Positions 9,549 to 18,188 of a DNA stretch of 64,000 nt are shown here, in pieces (the first letter of the stretch is position 1; each line of letters opens with the position of its first letter). Location: positions 1,054,001 to 1,118,000 of the forward strand of contig CAVRCA010000001.1 in NCBI GenBank assembly GCA_963719345.1, given 5' to 3'. The position numbers were made by a program, and so were the translations under genes. The notes beneath the pieces are model-generated. The model was not told where the DNA came from. It made no database searches and saw nothing but the letters and a program-made list of their open reading frames with translations. Origin of the DNA: CAVRCA01 sp963719345 (lineage in GTDB: Bacteria > Pseudomonadota > Alphaproteobacteria > Acetobacterales > Acetobacteraceae).

Positions 9549-10246
9549 TGTCTGAGCAAGCCGGGGGGCAGGGCGAGGCGCATCCGATCGGGCAGCTGTT
9601 CGCACCGGGCGCGGATGCGATTCTCCGGCTTGCCGTGCTGACGGTGTTCGGCGGCGCGGCGGTGGCCGCCTTGCTGTTGTATCTCTGGGCGCACGGCGAT
9701 TATGTGGGCAATGCCGGGGTGGCCCCCGCCCAGCCGGTTCCGTTCAGCCACAAGCACCATTCCGGCGAGCTCGGCATCGATTGCCGCTATTGCCACACCC
9801 AGGTGGAGACGCAGGCAACCGCTGGGCTGCCTCCAACCCACACCTGCATGACCTGTCATTCCGAGATCTGGACCGGCTCGGAGATGCTGGCCCCGGTGCG
9901 ACAGAGCCTGGCGCAGGACCAGCCGCTGCACTGGACGCGGGTGAATTGCCTGCCGGACTATGTCTATTTCAACCACTCCATCCACATCGCGAAGGGCGTC
10001 GGCTGCTCCAGCTGCCACGGTGCTGTCGACACGATGCAGCTTACCTACCCGGCGCAGTCGTTTCGGATGGAGTTTTGCCTGACTTGCCATCGCGCACCGC
10101 AGGATTACCTTCGTCCTGCCTCGGAGATCTGGAACATGGAATGGACGCCCCCGCCCGATCAGGCGGCACGTGGCGCCGCGCTCTCGCGCGAGCACCATGT
10201 CGCCGGACCGGAACGGCTCTCCGACTGCTCGATCTGCCACCGGTGA
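9548..10246 (+). CDS. actA: Alternative complex III subunit ActA, pentaheme cytochrome c
   Basis: 232 residues. One membrane anchor near residues 27-47 (LAVLTVFGGAAVAALLLYLW) is followed by a periplasmic domain with five CxxCH heme sites: CRYCH, CMTCH, CSSCH, CLTCH and CSICH. This is the pattern of the class III-type multiheme cytochrome ActA, which extends the electron wire of alternative complex III (a quinol:electron-acceptor oxidoreductase replacing bc1). The ATG overlaps the previous stop (ATGA). It begins the act operon, and actB follows after 4 bases. The gene is intact. Confidence 0.9.
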   Translation: MSEQAGGQGEAHPIGQLFAPGADAILRLAVLTVFGGAAVAALLLYLWAHGDYVGNAGVAPAQPVPFSHKHHSGELGIDCRYCHTQVETQATAGLPPTHTCMTCHSEIWTGSEMLAPVRQSLAQDQPLHWTRVNCLPDYVYFNHSIHIAKGVGCSSCHGAVDTMQLTYPAQSFRMEFCLTCHRAPQDYLRPASEIWNMEWTPPPDQAARGAALSREHHVAGPERLSDCSICHR

Positions 10247-10250
10247 CGTC

Positions 10251-13169
10251 ATGACCCGTGCCGACACGCCGCACCGTCGTCCCAGGCAATGGCGCAGCCT
10301 TGAAGAGCTCGCCGATACGGCGGCGTTCCAGCAACTCCTAAAAGCCGAGTTTCCCGCTGTCACCGACCTGTCCGTCGGGCCGGAGCGGCGGACCTTCTTC
10401 AAGCTGATGGCCGCGTCGTTCGCGCTGGCCGGACTGACCGGCTGCGACGAGCCGCCGGACGGGCGCGCGCAGGAGGTGCCCTACGTCCGCAACCCGGAAC
10501 GCGCGGAGCCGGGGGCTTTGCTGGGCTACGCCTCGGTGTCGCTGCTGGACGGCATCGCCAACGGCATCATTGTCACCACCCGCAACGGCCGGCCGCTGAA
10601 GATCGAGGGCAATCCCGAACACCCGTGGAGCCGCGGCGGCACGGACGTGTTTGGCCAAGCCTCCGTGCTTGACCTGTACGATCCGACGCGCTCGCAAACC
10701 GTCCGCCACCTCGGCGACGCCAGCAGCTGGGAGGCGTTCCACGGCACCGCGTTCGGCCGCTTCGCCGCGTTCCGGGCCAGTGATGGCACGGGACTGCGCC
10801 TGCTCACAGGGCCAGTGAGTTCGCCGTCGGTCCGCGCGCAGATCGCGGCGATGCAGCGAGCATTTCCCGGCATGCACTGGCACACCCATGCCCCAGTCGG
10901 CCGCGATGTGGCGTATGAGGGCACGCGGCGCGCGTTCGGTCGGGCGCTGGAGACGCGCTGGCGGTTCGATCGCGCCCGCGTGCTGGTGGCCCTCGACGGC
11001 GACTTTCTCGATCCCGGCCCGCAGCAGGTGGGGGTTGCGCAGAGCTGGGTGTCGGCCCGCCAAGCGTCTGCATCCGGGCCGTTGCTGGTGCTGCACGCAG
11101 CCGGTTCGTTTCCCAACCTCACTTCGGCGAAGGCCGACCACCCGCTGGTCGCGACGCCGGCCGAGATTGCCGCGCTGGCGGACGGATTGCTGAGTGACGT
11201 CGCAACCCCGGGCGGACCGCCGCAGCCGGCCGACGGTGTTTCGGACATGGCGCGATGGCGCGCCCGCGCCGCCGCCGCCTTGCACGCGAACCGCGGCGCC
11301 GGCCTGGTGATCGCGGGCAGCACAGCGCCGCCCGCCTTGCACGAGGCGGTCCACCGGCTGAATGCCGCGCTCGGCAACACCGGGCAGACCGTGTTCTATA
11401 CCGCTCCGGCCGCCGAACCGGCAGAGCCGCTCGCCGACCTTGTCGCGGCGATGGCGGACGGTTCCGTCGCCGCCCTGGTGATGCTTGACACCAACCCGGT
11501 CTATGACGCCGCCGCCAGCCTGCAATTCGGTGACGCGCTGCGCCACGTGCCGCTGAAAATCCATGCGGGGATATCCGAGGACGAGACCGCGCTGCGGTGC
11601 GACTGGCACCTGCCGCTGGCGCACCCGCTGGAGTCCTGGGGCGATGCCCGTTCGCCCGACGGCACCGTCGGCTTCATGCAGCCGACGATCGCGCCGCTCT
11701 ACCAGGGCCGTTCGGCGGCGGAAATCCTGTCGTTGCTGGCCGATGTCGAACCGAAGGGCGGGCAGGCGCTGTTGCGTTCGCATTGGCAGGGCTCGCAGGA
11801 CGAAGCGAGCTTCGCGCCGCGCTGGGAAGCCATGCTGCGGGACGGTTTCGTCGCCGACTCCGCCTTCGCACCGGCGAACGTGCGGCTGGTGCCGCCTCAA
11901 CCTCCCGGCGACACGTCCCCTGCACAAGTAGGCCTGACCGTGTTGTTTCGCCCCGACCCGACCGTATGGGACGGCAGCCGGGCGAACAACGGCTGGCTGC
12001 AGGAACTGCCCAAGCCGCTGACTAAGCTGGTCTGGGAGAACGCGCTGTTCGTCGGCCCCGCGCTCGCCGCAAGCGAGCATCTCGAGACCGGCGACGTCGC
12101 CGTACTGGAGGTGTCCGGTCGCGGGATCGAGGCGCCGGTCTGGGTTCTTCCGGGCCAGGCGGACGGCGTGGTGGGCGTGACGCTCGGCTACGGCCGCTCC
12201 GTGCCCGATCGGCTGGCGAGCGGACTCGGCTACAGCGCCTATGGCCTGCGTGACGCGGCCGATCCCTGGCACGCGCCGGGCGCCACGCTGCGCAAGACGG
12301 ATCGCACGGCAACGTTCGCGACCACGCAGCATGACAGCAGCATGGAGGGCCACGACTTCGTACGAGTGCAGCACGAGGGCGAACCGCCGGTCGGCGAGGC
12401 CCTGAGCTGGAGCCAACCCACGCTCTACGCCAAGCCGCGCAGGGATACGGGCGCGGCCTGGGGCATGGTGATCGACCTCGATGCCTGCATCGGTTGCAAC
12501 GCCTGCGTGGTGGCCTGCCAGTCCGAGAACAACATCGCCGTCGTCGGGCGCGAGCAGGTCGCGCTCGGGCGCGCGATGCACTGGCTCCGGGTGGATCGCT
12601 ACTACGAAGGGCCGCCCGAGGCGCCGAAGACGCATTTTCAGCCGGTGCCCTGCATGCACTGCGAAGATGCTCCGTGCGAGGTGGGCTGCCCGGTTGAAGC
12701 CACGCTGCACGACAGCGAGGGACTCAACCTGATGATCTACAACCGGTGCGTCGGCACCCGCGCCTGCTCCGGCTATTGCCCGTACAAGGTCCGGCGCTTC
12801 AACTATCTCGACTATTCGGCCGGCGTCGCGCCGTCGCTGGCGCTGCAACGCAACCCGCAGGTTACGGTGCGTGCGCGCGGCGTGATGGAGAAATGCACCT
12901 ACTGCGTCCAGCGGATCGAGACTGCGCGGATCGAGGCGGCCAAGCGGAACGCACCGATCCCGGACGGCGCGGTGCAGACCGCCTGCCAGGCCGCCTGCCC
13001 TACCCGCGCGATTACGTTCGGCAATCTAAACGACAAGGGCAGCGCAGTCTCGAAGGCACGGGCGGATGGGCGGAATTACGCGCTGCTGGGCGAGCTGAAC
13101 ATTCGGCCGCGCACCAGCTACTTGGCCGAGCGCGCGCCACGCCAACCTCCCGGTGGCACGGAAGGTTGA
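10251..13169 (+). CDS. actB: Alternative complex III subunit ActB, molybdopterin-oxidoreductase-like protein fused to iron-sulfur domain
   Basis: 972 residues. A twin-arginine-type signal (RRTFFKLMAASFALAGLTGC, also a lipobox-like end) is followed by a B1 domain of the molybdopterin oxidoreductase superfamily, which in ACIII lacks the cofactor. From about residue 740 comes a B2 ferredoxin-like domain with C746IGCNACVVAC, CMHCEDAPCEVGCP, CSGYCP, CTYCVQRIE and CQAACP clusters, enough for the family's three 4Fe-4S plus one 3Fe-4S centres. It transfers electrons from the quinol site toward the heme subunits. Start at 10251 follows actA closely; an upstream in-frame start would overlap actA. Confidence 0.9.
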   Translation: MTRADTPHRRPRQWRSLEELADTAAFQQLLKAEFPAVTDLSVGPERRTFFKLMAASFALAGLTGCDEPPDGRAQEVPYVRNPERAEPGALLGYASVSLLDGIANGIIVTTRNGRPLKIEGNPEHPWSRGGTDVFGQASVLDLYDPTRSQTVRHLGDASSWEAFHGTAFGRFAAFRASDGTGLRLLTGPVSSPSVRAQIAAMQRAFPGMHWHTHAPVGRDVAYEGTRRAFGRALETRWRFDRARVLVALDGDFLDPGPQQVGVAQSWVSARQASASGPLLVLHAAGSFPNLTSAKADHPLVATPAEIAALADGLLSDVATPGGPPQPADGVSDMARWRARAAAALHANRGAGLVIAGSTAPPALHEAVHRLNAALGNTGQTVFYTAPAAEPAEPLADLVAAMADGSVAALVMLDTNPVYDAAASLQFGDALRHVPLKIHAGISEDETALRCDWHLPLAHPLESWGDARSPDGTVGFMQPTIAPLYQGRSAAEILSLLADVEPKGGQALLRSHWQGSQDEASFAPRWEAMLRDGFVADSAFAPANVRLVPPQPPGDTSPAQVGLTVLFRPDPTVWDGSRANNGWLQELPKPLTKLVWENALFVGPALAASEHLETGDVAVLEVSGRGIEAPVWVLPGQADGVVGVTLGYGRSVPDRLASGLGYSAYGLRDAADPWHAPGATLRKTDRTATFATTQHDSSMEGHDFVRVQHEGEPPVGEALSWSQPTLYAKPRRDTGAAWGMVIDLDACIGCNACVVACQSENNIAVVGREQVALGRAMHWLRVDRYYEGPPEAPKTHFQPVPCMHCEDAPCEVGCPVEATLHDSEGLNLMIYNRCVGTRACSGYCPYKVRRFNYLDYSAGVAPSLALQRNPQVTVRARGVMEKCTYCVQRIETARIEAAKRNAPIPDGAVQTACQAACPTRAITFGNLNDKGSAVSKARADGRNYALLGELNIRPRTSYLAERAPRQPPGGTEG

Positions 13170-13170
13170 G

Positions 13171-14583
13171 ATGAGCGATCTCACCCATCCGCGCCGCCCG
13201 GCAAGCCCGGTCATCGCGCCGGAGCGACGCTGGACCACTGTCGGCCGCGAGGTGACGGGCGTCGCATTCGGACACGAGAGCGGGCTGCGGTGGTGGATCG
13301 CCTTCGCAGTGGCGCTGGCCCTCGTCGGGCTGCTGACCATTTGTCTGTTCTGGGTGCTGTATGAAGGTGTCGGCGTCTGGGGCAACAACATCCCGGTCAC
13401 CTGGGCGCTCGACATCGTCAGCTATGATTGGTGGATCGGGGTGGCGAGCGGCGGGCTGCTCGTCTCGGCGGTGCAGCTGCTGCTCGGGACCGAGTGGCGC
13501 GGCGCGGTCAACCGCATCACCGAGACGATGGCCCTGATCGCAGCCGCCGCCGCCGGTCTGTATCCCATCGTCCATCTCGGTCGGCCCTGGTTCTTCTACT
13601 GGAACCTGCCCTACCCCAACACTTTCCTGCTCTGGCCGCAGTTCCGCAGCCCGCTCTACTGGGACGCAGTGGACATCATCAGCTACCTGCTGATCTGCCT
13701 CTGCTTTTGGTATGTCGGGATGCTGCCCGACTTGGCCACGATGCGCGATCGCGGCGTGGAGCGGACGGAACAGGCGGCCGGGCGGCCGGGCCATTGGTTC
13801 AGGTTGCTGAAGGCGCAACTCTACGGCATCGCGGCCCTCGGCTGGCGCGGTTCGGTGGTCCACTGGCAACGCTGGGAACAGGCGTATCGCGCCATCGCGA
13901 TATTCGGCGTCGTGCTCGTGGTGTCGCTGCAGACCGGGGCTGCGGTGATGTTCGCGGGTACACTCGAGCCGGGTTGGCACGATACCCTGCTGCCAGTCGC
14001 TTTCCTGTTCGCCGCCCTGTTCGCGGGCGTGGCGGTCGTCGCGATGCTCGTCGTGGTGATGCGCGCCGTGTTCCCGCTGCGGGACTTGATCACGCCTCGC
14101 GACCTCGATCGTCTGGCGCTGCTGCTGCTGGCACTGGGACTCGCCAACCTCTACTGCTACGCGGCGGAGTTCCTGACGACCGCCCTGGCGGGGACTGACT
14201 ACGACCGGGCGGTGCTCGGCCGTCGCTTCATCGGCCCGCACGCCTGGTCTACCTGGGCGATCATCGCCTGCGCCCTCCTGCCGGTGCAGCTGTTCTGGCT
14301 GCGACCGTTCCGCCGCTCCGCCGTCGTGGTGTTCGCGGCGGGGCTGCTGGTCGCGTTCGGCATGTACGCCGACCATTTCATGGTCATCGTCATCACCCTC
14401 CAGCACGATTTCCTCCCCTCGGCGGCGCACCCATACGCGATCGGCCTGATTGGCGTCGCGACGTTCCTCGGCACGGTAGGGCTGTTCCTGCTTCTGCTGC
14501 TGCTGTTCGTCCGCTTCCTGCCGATGGTCTCCATCCTTGGCATGCGCCGCATCCTGGCGGGCGGCTCGGTGCGCCTTGGCTGA
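13171..14583 (+). CDS. actC: Alternative complex III subunit ActC, NrfD/PsrC-like membrane subunit
   Basis: 470 residues with about ten hydrophobic helices (for example FAVALALVGLLTICLFWVLY and GGLLVSAVQLLLG). It belongs to the NrfD family: integral membrane quinol-binding subunits that also may translocate protons. In alternative complex III, ActC oxidises quinol together with ActB and ActF. It starts 1 base after the actB stop with an upstream GGTTGAG. It overlaps actD by a few bases. Confidence 0.9.
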   Translation: MSDLTHPRRPASPVIAPERRWTTVGREVTGVAFGHESGLRWWIAFAVALALVGLLTICLFWVLYEGVGVWGNNIPVTWALDIVSYDWWIGVASGGLLVSAVQLLLGTEWRGAVNRITETMALIAAAAAGLYPIVHLGRPWFFYWNLPYPNTFLLWPQFRSPLYWDAVDIISYLLICLCFWYVGMLPDLATMRDRGVERTEQAAGRPGHWFRLLKAQLYGIAALGWRGSVVHWQRWEQAYRAIAIFGVVLVVSLQTGAAVMFAGTLEPGWHDTLLPVAFLFAALFAGVAVVAMLVVVMRAVFPLRDLITPRDLDRLALLLLALGLANLYCYAAEFLTTALAGTDYDRAVLGRRFIGPHAWSTWAIIACALLPVQLFWLRPFRRSAVVVFAAGLLVAFGMYADHFMVIVITLQHDFLPSAAHPYAIGLIGVATFLGTVGLFLLLLLLFVRFLPMVSILGMRRILAGGSVRLG

Positions 14584-15136
14584 GCCCCAGCACCAATCCG
14601 GCGCGCCGCTGTGGGGCGTGAGCGCCGAGTTCGACACGGCGGATGGGATGCTCGCCGCCCTTGCCGCGCTGCGCGATCGCGACCTGGGCCGGCTCGACGC
14701 CTATTCGCCTGTCCCGGTCCGGGGCGCGGCCGAGGCGCTGCGCCTTCCGCGCCGGCCGCTCTACCCGTTCGCGCTGGCCGGCGCGGCGCTCGGCGCGGCG
14801 CTCATGTTCGGCCTGTGCACCTATGCGACGATGGTCTCCTATCGTTTCGACATCGGCGGCAGGCCGCTGTTCAGCTGGCCCTCTTTCGTCGTGCCGAGCG
14901 TATCCTTCGCCGCTCTTACCGGATCGCTCGCCGTCGTCGCGGCCATGATGGCGCTGAACCGGTTGCCCCGGCTGAACCATCCGGCGTTCAACATCCCGCG
15001 TTTCACCCGCGCCACGGAGGATTGCTTCTTCGTCGCCGTCGAGGGGCGGGACGACGATTTCGACGCCGACCGCGTGGAGGCGGCGTTCGTCGCTTTGACG
15101 CCGCAGCCACGCCGGATCCGCCGGGTGCCGCGATGA
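14576..15136 (+). CDS. actD: Alternative complex III subunit ActD (DUF3341)
   Basis: About 186 residues of the DUF3341 family, the membrane subunit ActD. It has two hydrophobic helices (FALAGAALGAALMFGLCTYA and FVVPSVSFAALTGSLAVVAA), a cytosolic N-terminal part beginning LWGVSAEFDTADGMLAALAA, and the family-typical HPAFNIPRFTRATEDCFFVA near the end. The start is taken as the TTG at 14576 overlapping the actC stop; an in-frame ATG at 14537 lies deep inside actC and seems less likely. Its role is structural in the ACIII membrane arm. Confidence 0.85.
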   Translation: MAEPQHQSGAPLWGVSAEFDTADGMLAALAALRDRDLGRLDAYSPVPVRGAAEALRLPRRPLYPFALAGAALGAALMFGLCTYATMVSYRFDIGGRPLFSWPSFVVPSVSFAALTGSLAVVAAMMALNRLPRLNHPAFNIPRFTRATEDCFFVAVEGRDDDFDADRVEAAFVALTPQPRRIRRVPR

Positions 15137-15669
15137 GGCGGACGCTGAGCCTCGCTGCGCTCTGCCTGGTCGCCGGCCTGGCCGGTTGCAAGCGCGAGGA
15201 CATGTATACCCAGCGCTATTCCAAGACATGGGACCGCAACGGGTTCTTCGATAACGACAGCTCCATGCGGCATCCTGTCGAGGGCACGGTGGCGCGCGAC
15301 GCGCCGAACGGTCCGGTCCCGGCGCCGGCCATGATCGATGCTGCCTTGCTGCAGCGCGGGCACGAGCGGTTCGACATATTCTGCACGCCCTGCCACGGCC
15401 GCGCCGGCCGTGGCGAGGGCATGATCGTGCAGCGCGGCTTCCCGCACCCGCCCTCCTTTGTGGAAGGCAAGCTGCGCACCGCCAAGGCCGCGGTGTTCTA
15501 CGACGCGATCACGCATGGCCACGGCGCGATGTACAGCTACGCGACACGGGTGGCGCCGGCTGACCGATGGGCCATCATCGCCTATATCCGCGCGCTTCAA
15601 CTCAGCCAGAACGCCGACGCGGCCAGCCTGCCGGCCGAGGATCGCGCCCGGCTGGAGGCCGCACGATGA
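15133..15669 (+). CDS. actE: Alternative complex III subunit ActE, monoheme cytochrome c lipoprotein
   Basis: 178 residues. A lipoprotein signal (LSLAALCLVAGLAGC) anchors it to the periplasmic face. A single CTPCH heme site is followed by the typical GRAGRGEGMIVQRGFPHPPS and an axial Met further on (GAMYSYA). ActE is the monoheme cytochrome c thought to hand electrons from complex III to the oxidase. The ATG overlaps the actD stop and the TGA overlaps the actF start, giving tight coupling. Confidence 0.9.
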   Translation: MRRTLSLAALCLVAGLAGCKREDMYTQRYSKTWDRNGFFDNDSSMRHPVEGTVARDAPNGPVPAPAMIDAALLQRGHERFDIFCTPCHGRAGRGEGMIVQRGFPHPPSFVEGKLRTAKAAVFYDAITHGHGAMYSYATRVAPADRWAIIAYIRALQLSQNADAASLPAEDRARLEAAR

Positions 15670-16694
15670 GGCGGGGCGCACTTCTGGCGCTGGCGGTCGG
15701 CGTGCTGGCCGGGGCCGGTTGGATCGCCCTCGCCCTCGCCAGCGCGGAGGTGATGCCGTCCTATCTCGCCGCCTGGCTGTTCTGGATCGCGGTGCCGCTC
15801 GGCGCGCTGCCGCTGGTGATGGTTCTTGAATGCACGGGTGGCCCGGCCTGGGCGGTGACACCCATCCTGCGCCGCATTCTGCTGCTGCTGCCGGCGGGTG
15901 CGCTCTTTGTGCTCCCGGTCCTGCTGCGAACCGCCCCCCTGTTTCGGCGACAGGGCGTGCGCGACCCGCTGCCGGCGGCTTGGATGTCGCCCGGCTTCTT
16001 CATCACCCGCGCGGTCGTCATCCTGGTCTTGCTGAGCCTGCTCGCCCTGCTGTTCAGCCGGACGCCGAAAAACGGCCCGCGGCGACGAACGGCGTCCCTC
16101 GGGCTGTTCCTCCACGTCTGCCTGATGAGCCTCGCGGCGGTGGACTGGGTGCTGGCACTCCAGCCGGGGCTCGGCTCCTCCGCGATCGGGTTGCTGCTGA
16201 TCGCGTCGCAGCTCGGGGTGGGCGGGTGCCTGGCCGCCTTCGTCGTCGCGGTGGGAACGCGCGGTGTCCTGCTCCAGCCCGGATTGGGCACGCTGCTGGC
16301 GGCGCTGCTGGCCGGATGGGCCTTCCTTCACTTCATCCAGTTCCTCGTCGTGTGGTCGGCCAACCTGCCTTCGGAAATCGTGTGGTATCAGGCGCGCACC
16401 CCGGGTTTCGGCGGTGCCGTCATCTGGTTCGCGGTCGTGGCCGTGGCCGCTGGTCTGGCGATATTGCCAACCGGGCTGGCGCGGGTGCCTGCCGTCCTGG
16501 CTACCCTCGCGGCCACCCTGCTGGTGATGCATTTGACTGAAACGTTCTGGCTGGTGACGCCGGCCTTCCGCGGTCGTTTCACGCTGACGCTTGCGGACGC
16601 GCTCGCCGCGCTCGGCCTCGGCGGGCTGCTCGTCGGGTTGCTGCTGGCGGCGCTGCGGCACGAGCCGGAACTCGGACAGCATGCGACCGCTTAG
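15666..16694 (+). CDS. actF: Alternative complex III subunit ActF, membrane protein
   Basis: 342 residues with about ten transmembrane segments, homologous to the C-terminal half of NrfD-like ActC. Recognisable ActF segments are ESAEVMP-like SAEVMPSYLAAWLFWIAVPL, then MSLAAVDWVLALQPG, and FLHFIQFLVVWSANLP, EIVWY. It forms the membrane arm with ActC and ActD. The ATGA overlap with actE and the 14-base overlap with the next gene indicate one transcript. Length is a little below the usual ActF (about 400). Confidence 0.85.
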   Translation: MRRGALLALAVGVLAGAGWIALALASAEVMPSYLAAWLFWIAVPLGALPLVMVLECTGGPAWAVTPILRRILLLLPAGALFVLPVLLRTAPLFRRQGVRDPLPAAWMSPGFFITRAVVILVLLSLLALLFSRTPKNGPRRRTASLGLFLHVCLMSLAAVDWVLALQPGLGSSAIGLLLIASQLGVGGCLAAFVVAVGTRGVLLQPGLGTLLAALLAGWAFLHFIQFLVVWSANLPSEIVWYQARTPGFGGAVIWFAVVAVAAGLAILPTGLARVPAVLATLAATLLVMHLTETFWLVTPAFRGRFTLTLADALAALGLGGLLVGLLLAALRHEPELGQHATA

Positions 16695-17235
16695 CGCAGG
16701 GATGACGAAGGCTGCCGGCTGGGCCGCACGCCTCGCCTTGGTCGTGGGCGGGGTCACCCTGGCCGTTCGCCTCGGGGCGCCACAGGTCGCGTCGCCCGTC
16801 GCCGAGCCCTCCGAAGGGCAGGTCGACAGCGATGACACCGGCCGCGGCAAGCCCGGCACGCCGCCGAGCCGTCAGGCCCGCAAGGCCGGGCACGAGACGG
16901 AGGACATGAGCGGCGGGACGATGGCCCGCTTGATCATTGCCCTCGGGGTCATCGTGGCGCTGCTCGCGTTCGGCATGGTCGGATTGCGCATCCTGTTCGA
17001 ACGGTTGCAGGCGAGCGACCGGCCGCCGCTCACGGCGGAGCAGACAACGCCCGTCACGCCACCCGCACCGAACCTGCAGGCCGACCCACCCATGGACCTA
17101 TCACGGCTGCGCGCACGAGAGGATCAGTTGCTCGGCACATACGCATGGGCCGACGCGGGTCACACACGAGCCCGCATTCCGGTCGACCGCGCCATGTCGA
17201 TGCTCGTCGGCAAGCCCTTGGACACGGCGCCATGA
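16681..17235 (+). CDS. Membrane protein of unknown role between actF and coxB
   Basis: 184 residues. Two hydrophobic stretches (RLALVVGGVTLAVRLG near residue 17 and LIIALGVIVALLAFGMVGLR near residue 82) are separated by a charged linker. A Pro-rich segment follows, then a C-terminal patch, RAREDQLLGTYAWADAG then ARIPVDRAMSMLV. That closing pattern recurs in small proteins encoded next to cytochrome-oxidase or SCO genes, where it is thought to be an assembly or accessory factor, but no function is established. A second in-frame ATG at residue 75 could start a shorter protein, so two former genes may be fused. It overlaps actF by 14 bases and coxB by 4. Confidence 0.65.
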   Translation: MRPLSAGMTKAAGWAARLALVVGGVTLAVRLGAPQVASPVAEPSEGQVDSDDTGRGKPGTPPSRQARKAGHETEDMSGGTMARLIIALGVIVALLAFGMVGLRILFERLQASDRPPLTAEQTTPVTPPAPNLQADPPMDLSRLRAREDQLLGTYAWADAGHTRARIPVDRAMSMLVGKPLDTAP

Positions 17236-18188
17236 AGCCGCAGGACTATCCACTTGCGCTCTGGCCGCCCTCGGCTTCGGCGAGCGCGGTCGAGACCGAC
17301 CACCTGATCTGGGCGTTCACGGCGCTCACCCTGCTGCTCGTGATACCTATCTTTGTCGGGATCACGTTCTTCGCGATCCGCTACCGCGACGGCCGCCAGG
17401 TGAACCGCCGTTATCGCGAAAACCGCGACCGGACCCTGGAACTCGGGTGGATGATCATCCCGTTCGTCCTGACGCTGATCTTCTTCGCGTGGGGCGCGCA
17501 GATGTTCATCTTCCACAAGCATCCCCCGGGCAACGCCACCGAGATCGAGGCGATCGGCCGCCAGTGGATGTGGAAGTTCCAGCACCCGGGCGGCCAAGCG
17601 GAGATCAACGACCTGCACGTGCCGGTTGGGCAGCCGATCCTCATCAACATGATCAGCCAGGATGTGATCCACTCGCTCTATATCCCGTCGCTGCGGATTC
17701 AGATGGAAACCCTGCCCGGGCGCTACACCCAGCTCTGGTTCAAGGCGGACCGCCCGGGCACCTACCGCATCCTGTGCAGCGAGTTCTGCGGCACCGATCA
17801 TTCGGTTATGGACGGCCTGCTGACGGTGATGACGCCGTCCAACTACGCGAATTGGCTGGCGCAGGCGGGCACCAGCGGGAGCCTCGCCGCGGAAGGCAAG
17901 AAGCTGTTCCTGTCTTATGGCTGCAGCGGCTGCCACGACCAGCGCGGCACCGTGCGCGCACCCTCGCTGGTCGGCTTGTTCGGCTCGCCGGTACCGCTCG
18001 AGGGCGGCGGCACCATCACGGCGGACACGACCTATATCCGCGACAAGATCCTCAACCCTGACAACCACAAGATCGCCGGCTACAAGCAGGTCATGCCGGT
18101 GTTCAAGGGCGTCATCCCGGAGGACGACCTGGTCCGGCTTGTCGCCTTCATCAAGAGCGGCGGCAACGCGACGGAGCAGGCGCAATGA
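17232..18188 (+). CDS. coxB: Cytochrome c oxidase subunit II with C-terminal cytochrome c domain (caa3 type)
   Basis: 318 residues. Two N-terminal membrane helices precede the CuA domain, with ligands in C182SEFCGTDHSVM193 and the aromatic patch RQWMWKFQHPG. A cytochrome c domain follows with C231SGCH235 and an axial Met near VMPVF. The fused heme domain marks a caa3-type oxidase that takes electrons directly, here probably from ActE. Start and stop overlap neighbours by 4 bases. Confidence 0.93.
   Translation: MKPQDYPLALWPPSASASAVETDHLIWAFTALTLLLVIPIFVGITFFAIRYRDGRQVNRRYRENRDRTLELGWMIIPFVLTLIFFAWGAQMFIFHKHPPGNATEIEAIGRQWMWKFQHPGGQAEINDLHVPVGQPILINMISQDVIHSLYIPSLRIQMETLPGRYTQLWFKADRPGTYRILCSEFCGTDHSVMDGLLTVMTPSNYANWLAQAGTSGSLAAEGKKLFLSYGCSGCHDQRGTVRAPSLVGLFGSPVPLEGGGTITADTTYIRDKILNPDNHKIAGYKQVMPVFKGVIPEDDLVRLVAFIKSGGNATEQAQ

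Noticed and set aside
10338..12848. 836-codon antisense reading frame opposite actB
   Set aside because: Arg/Gly/Ala/His-rich composition typical of GC-rich shadow frames, no domain, and it lies entirely within the well-supported actB gene.
13012..14637. 541-codon antisense frame opposite actC
   Set aside because: Low-complexity Arg/Gln/His-rich translation with no family resemblance; actC on the other strand has clear membrane helices.
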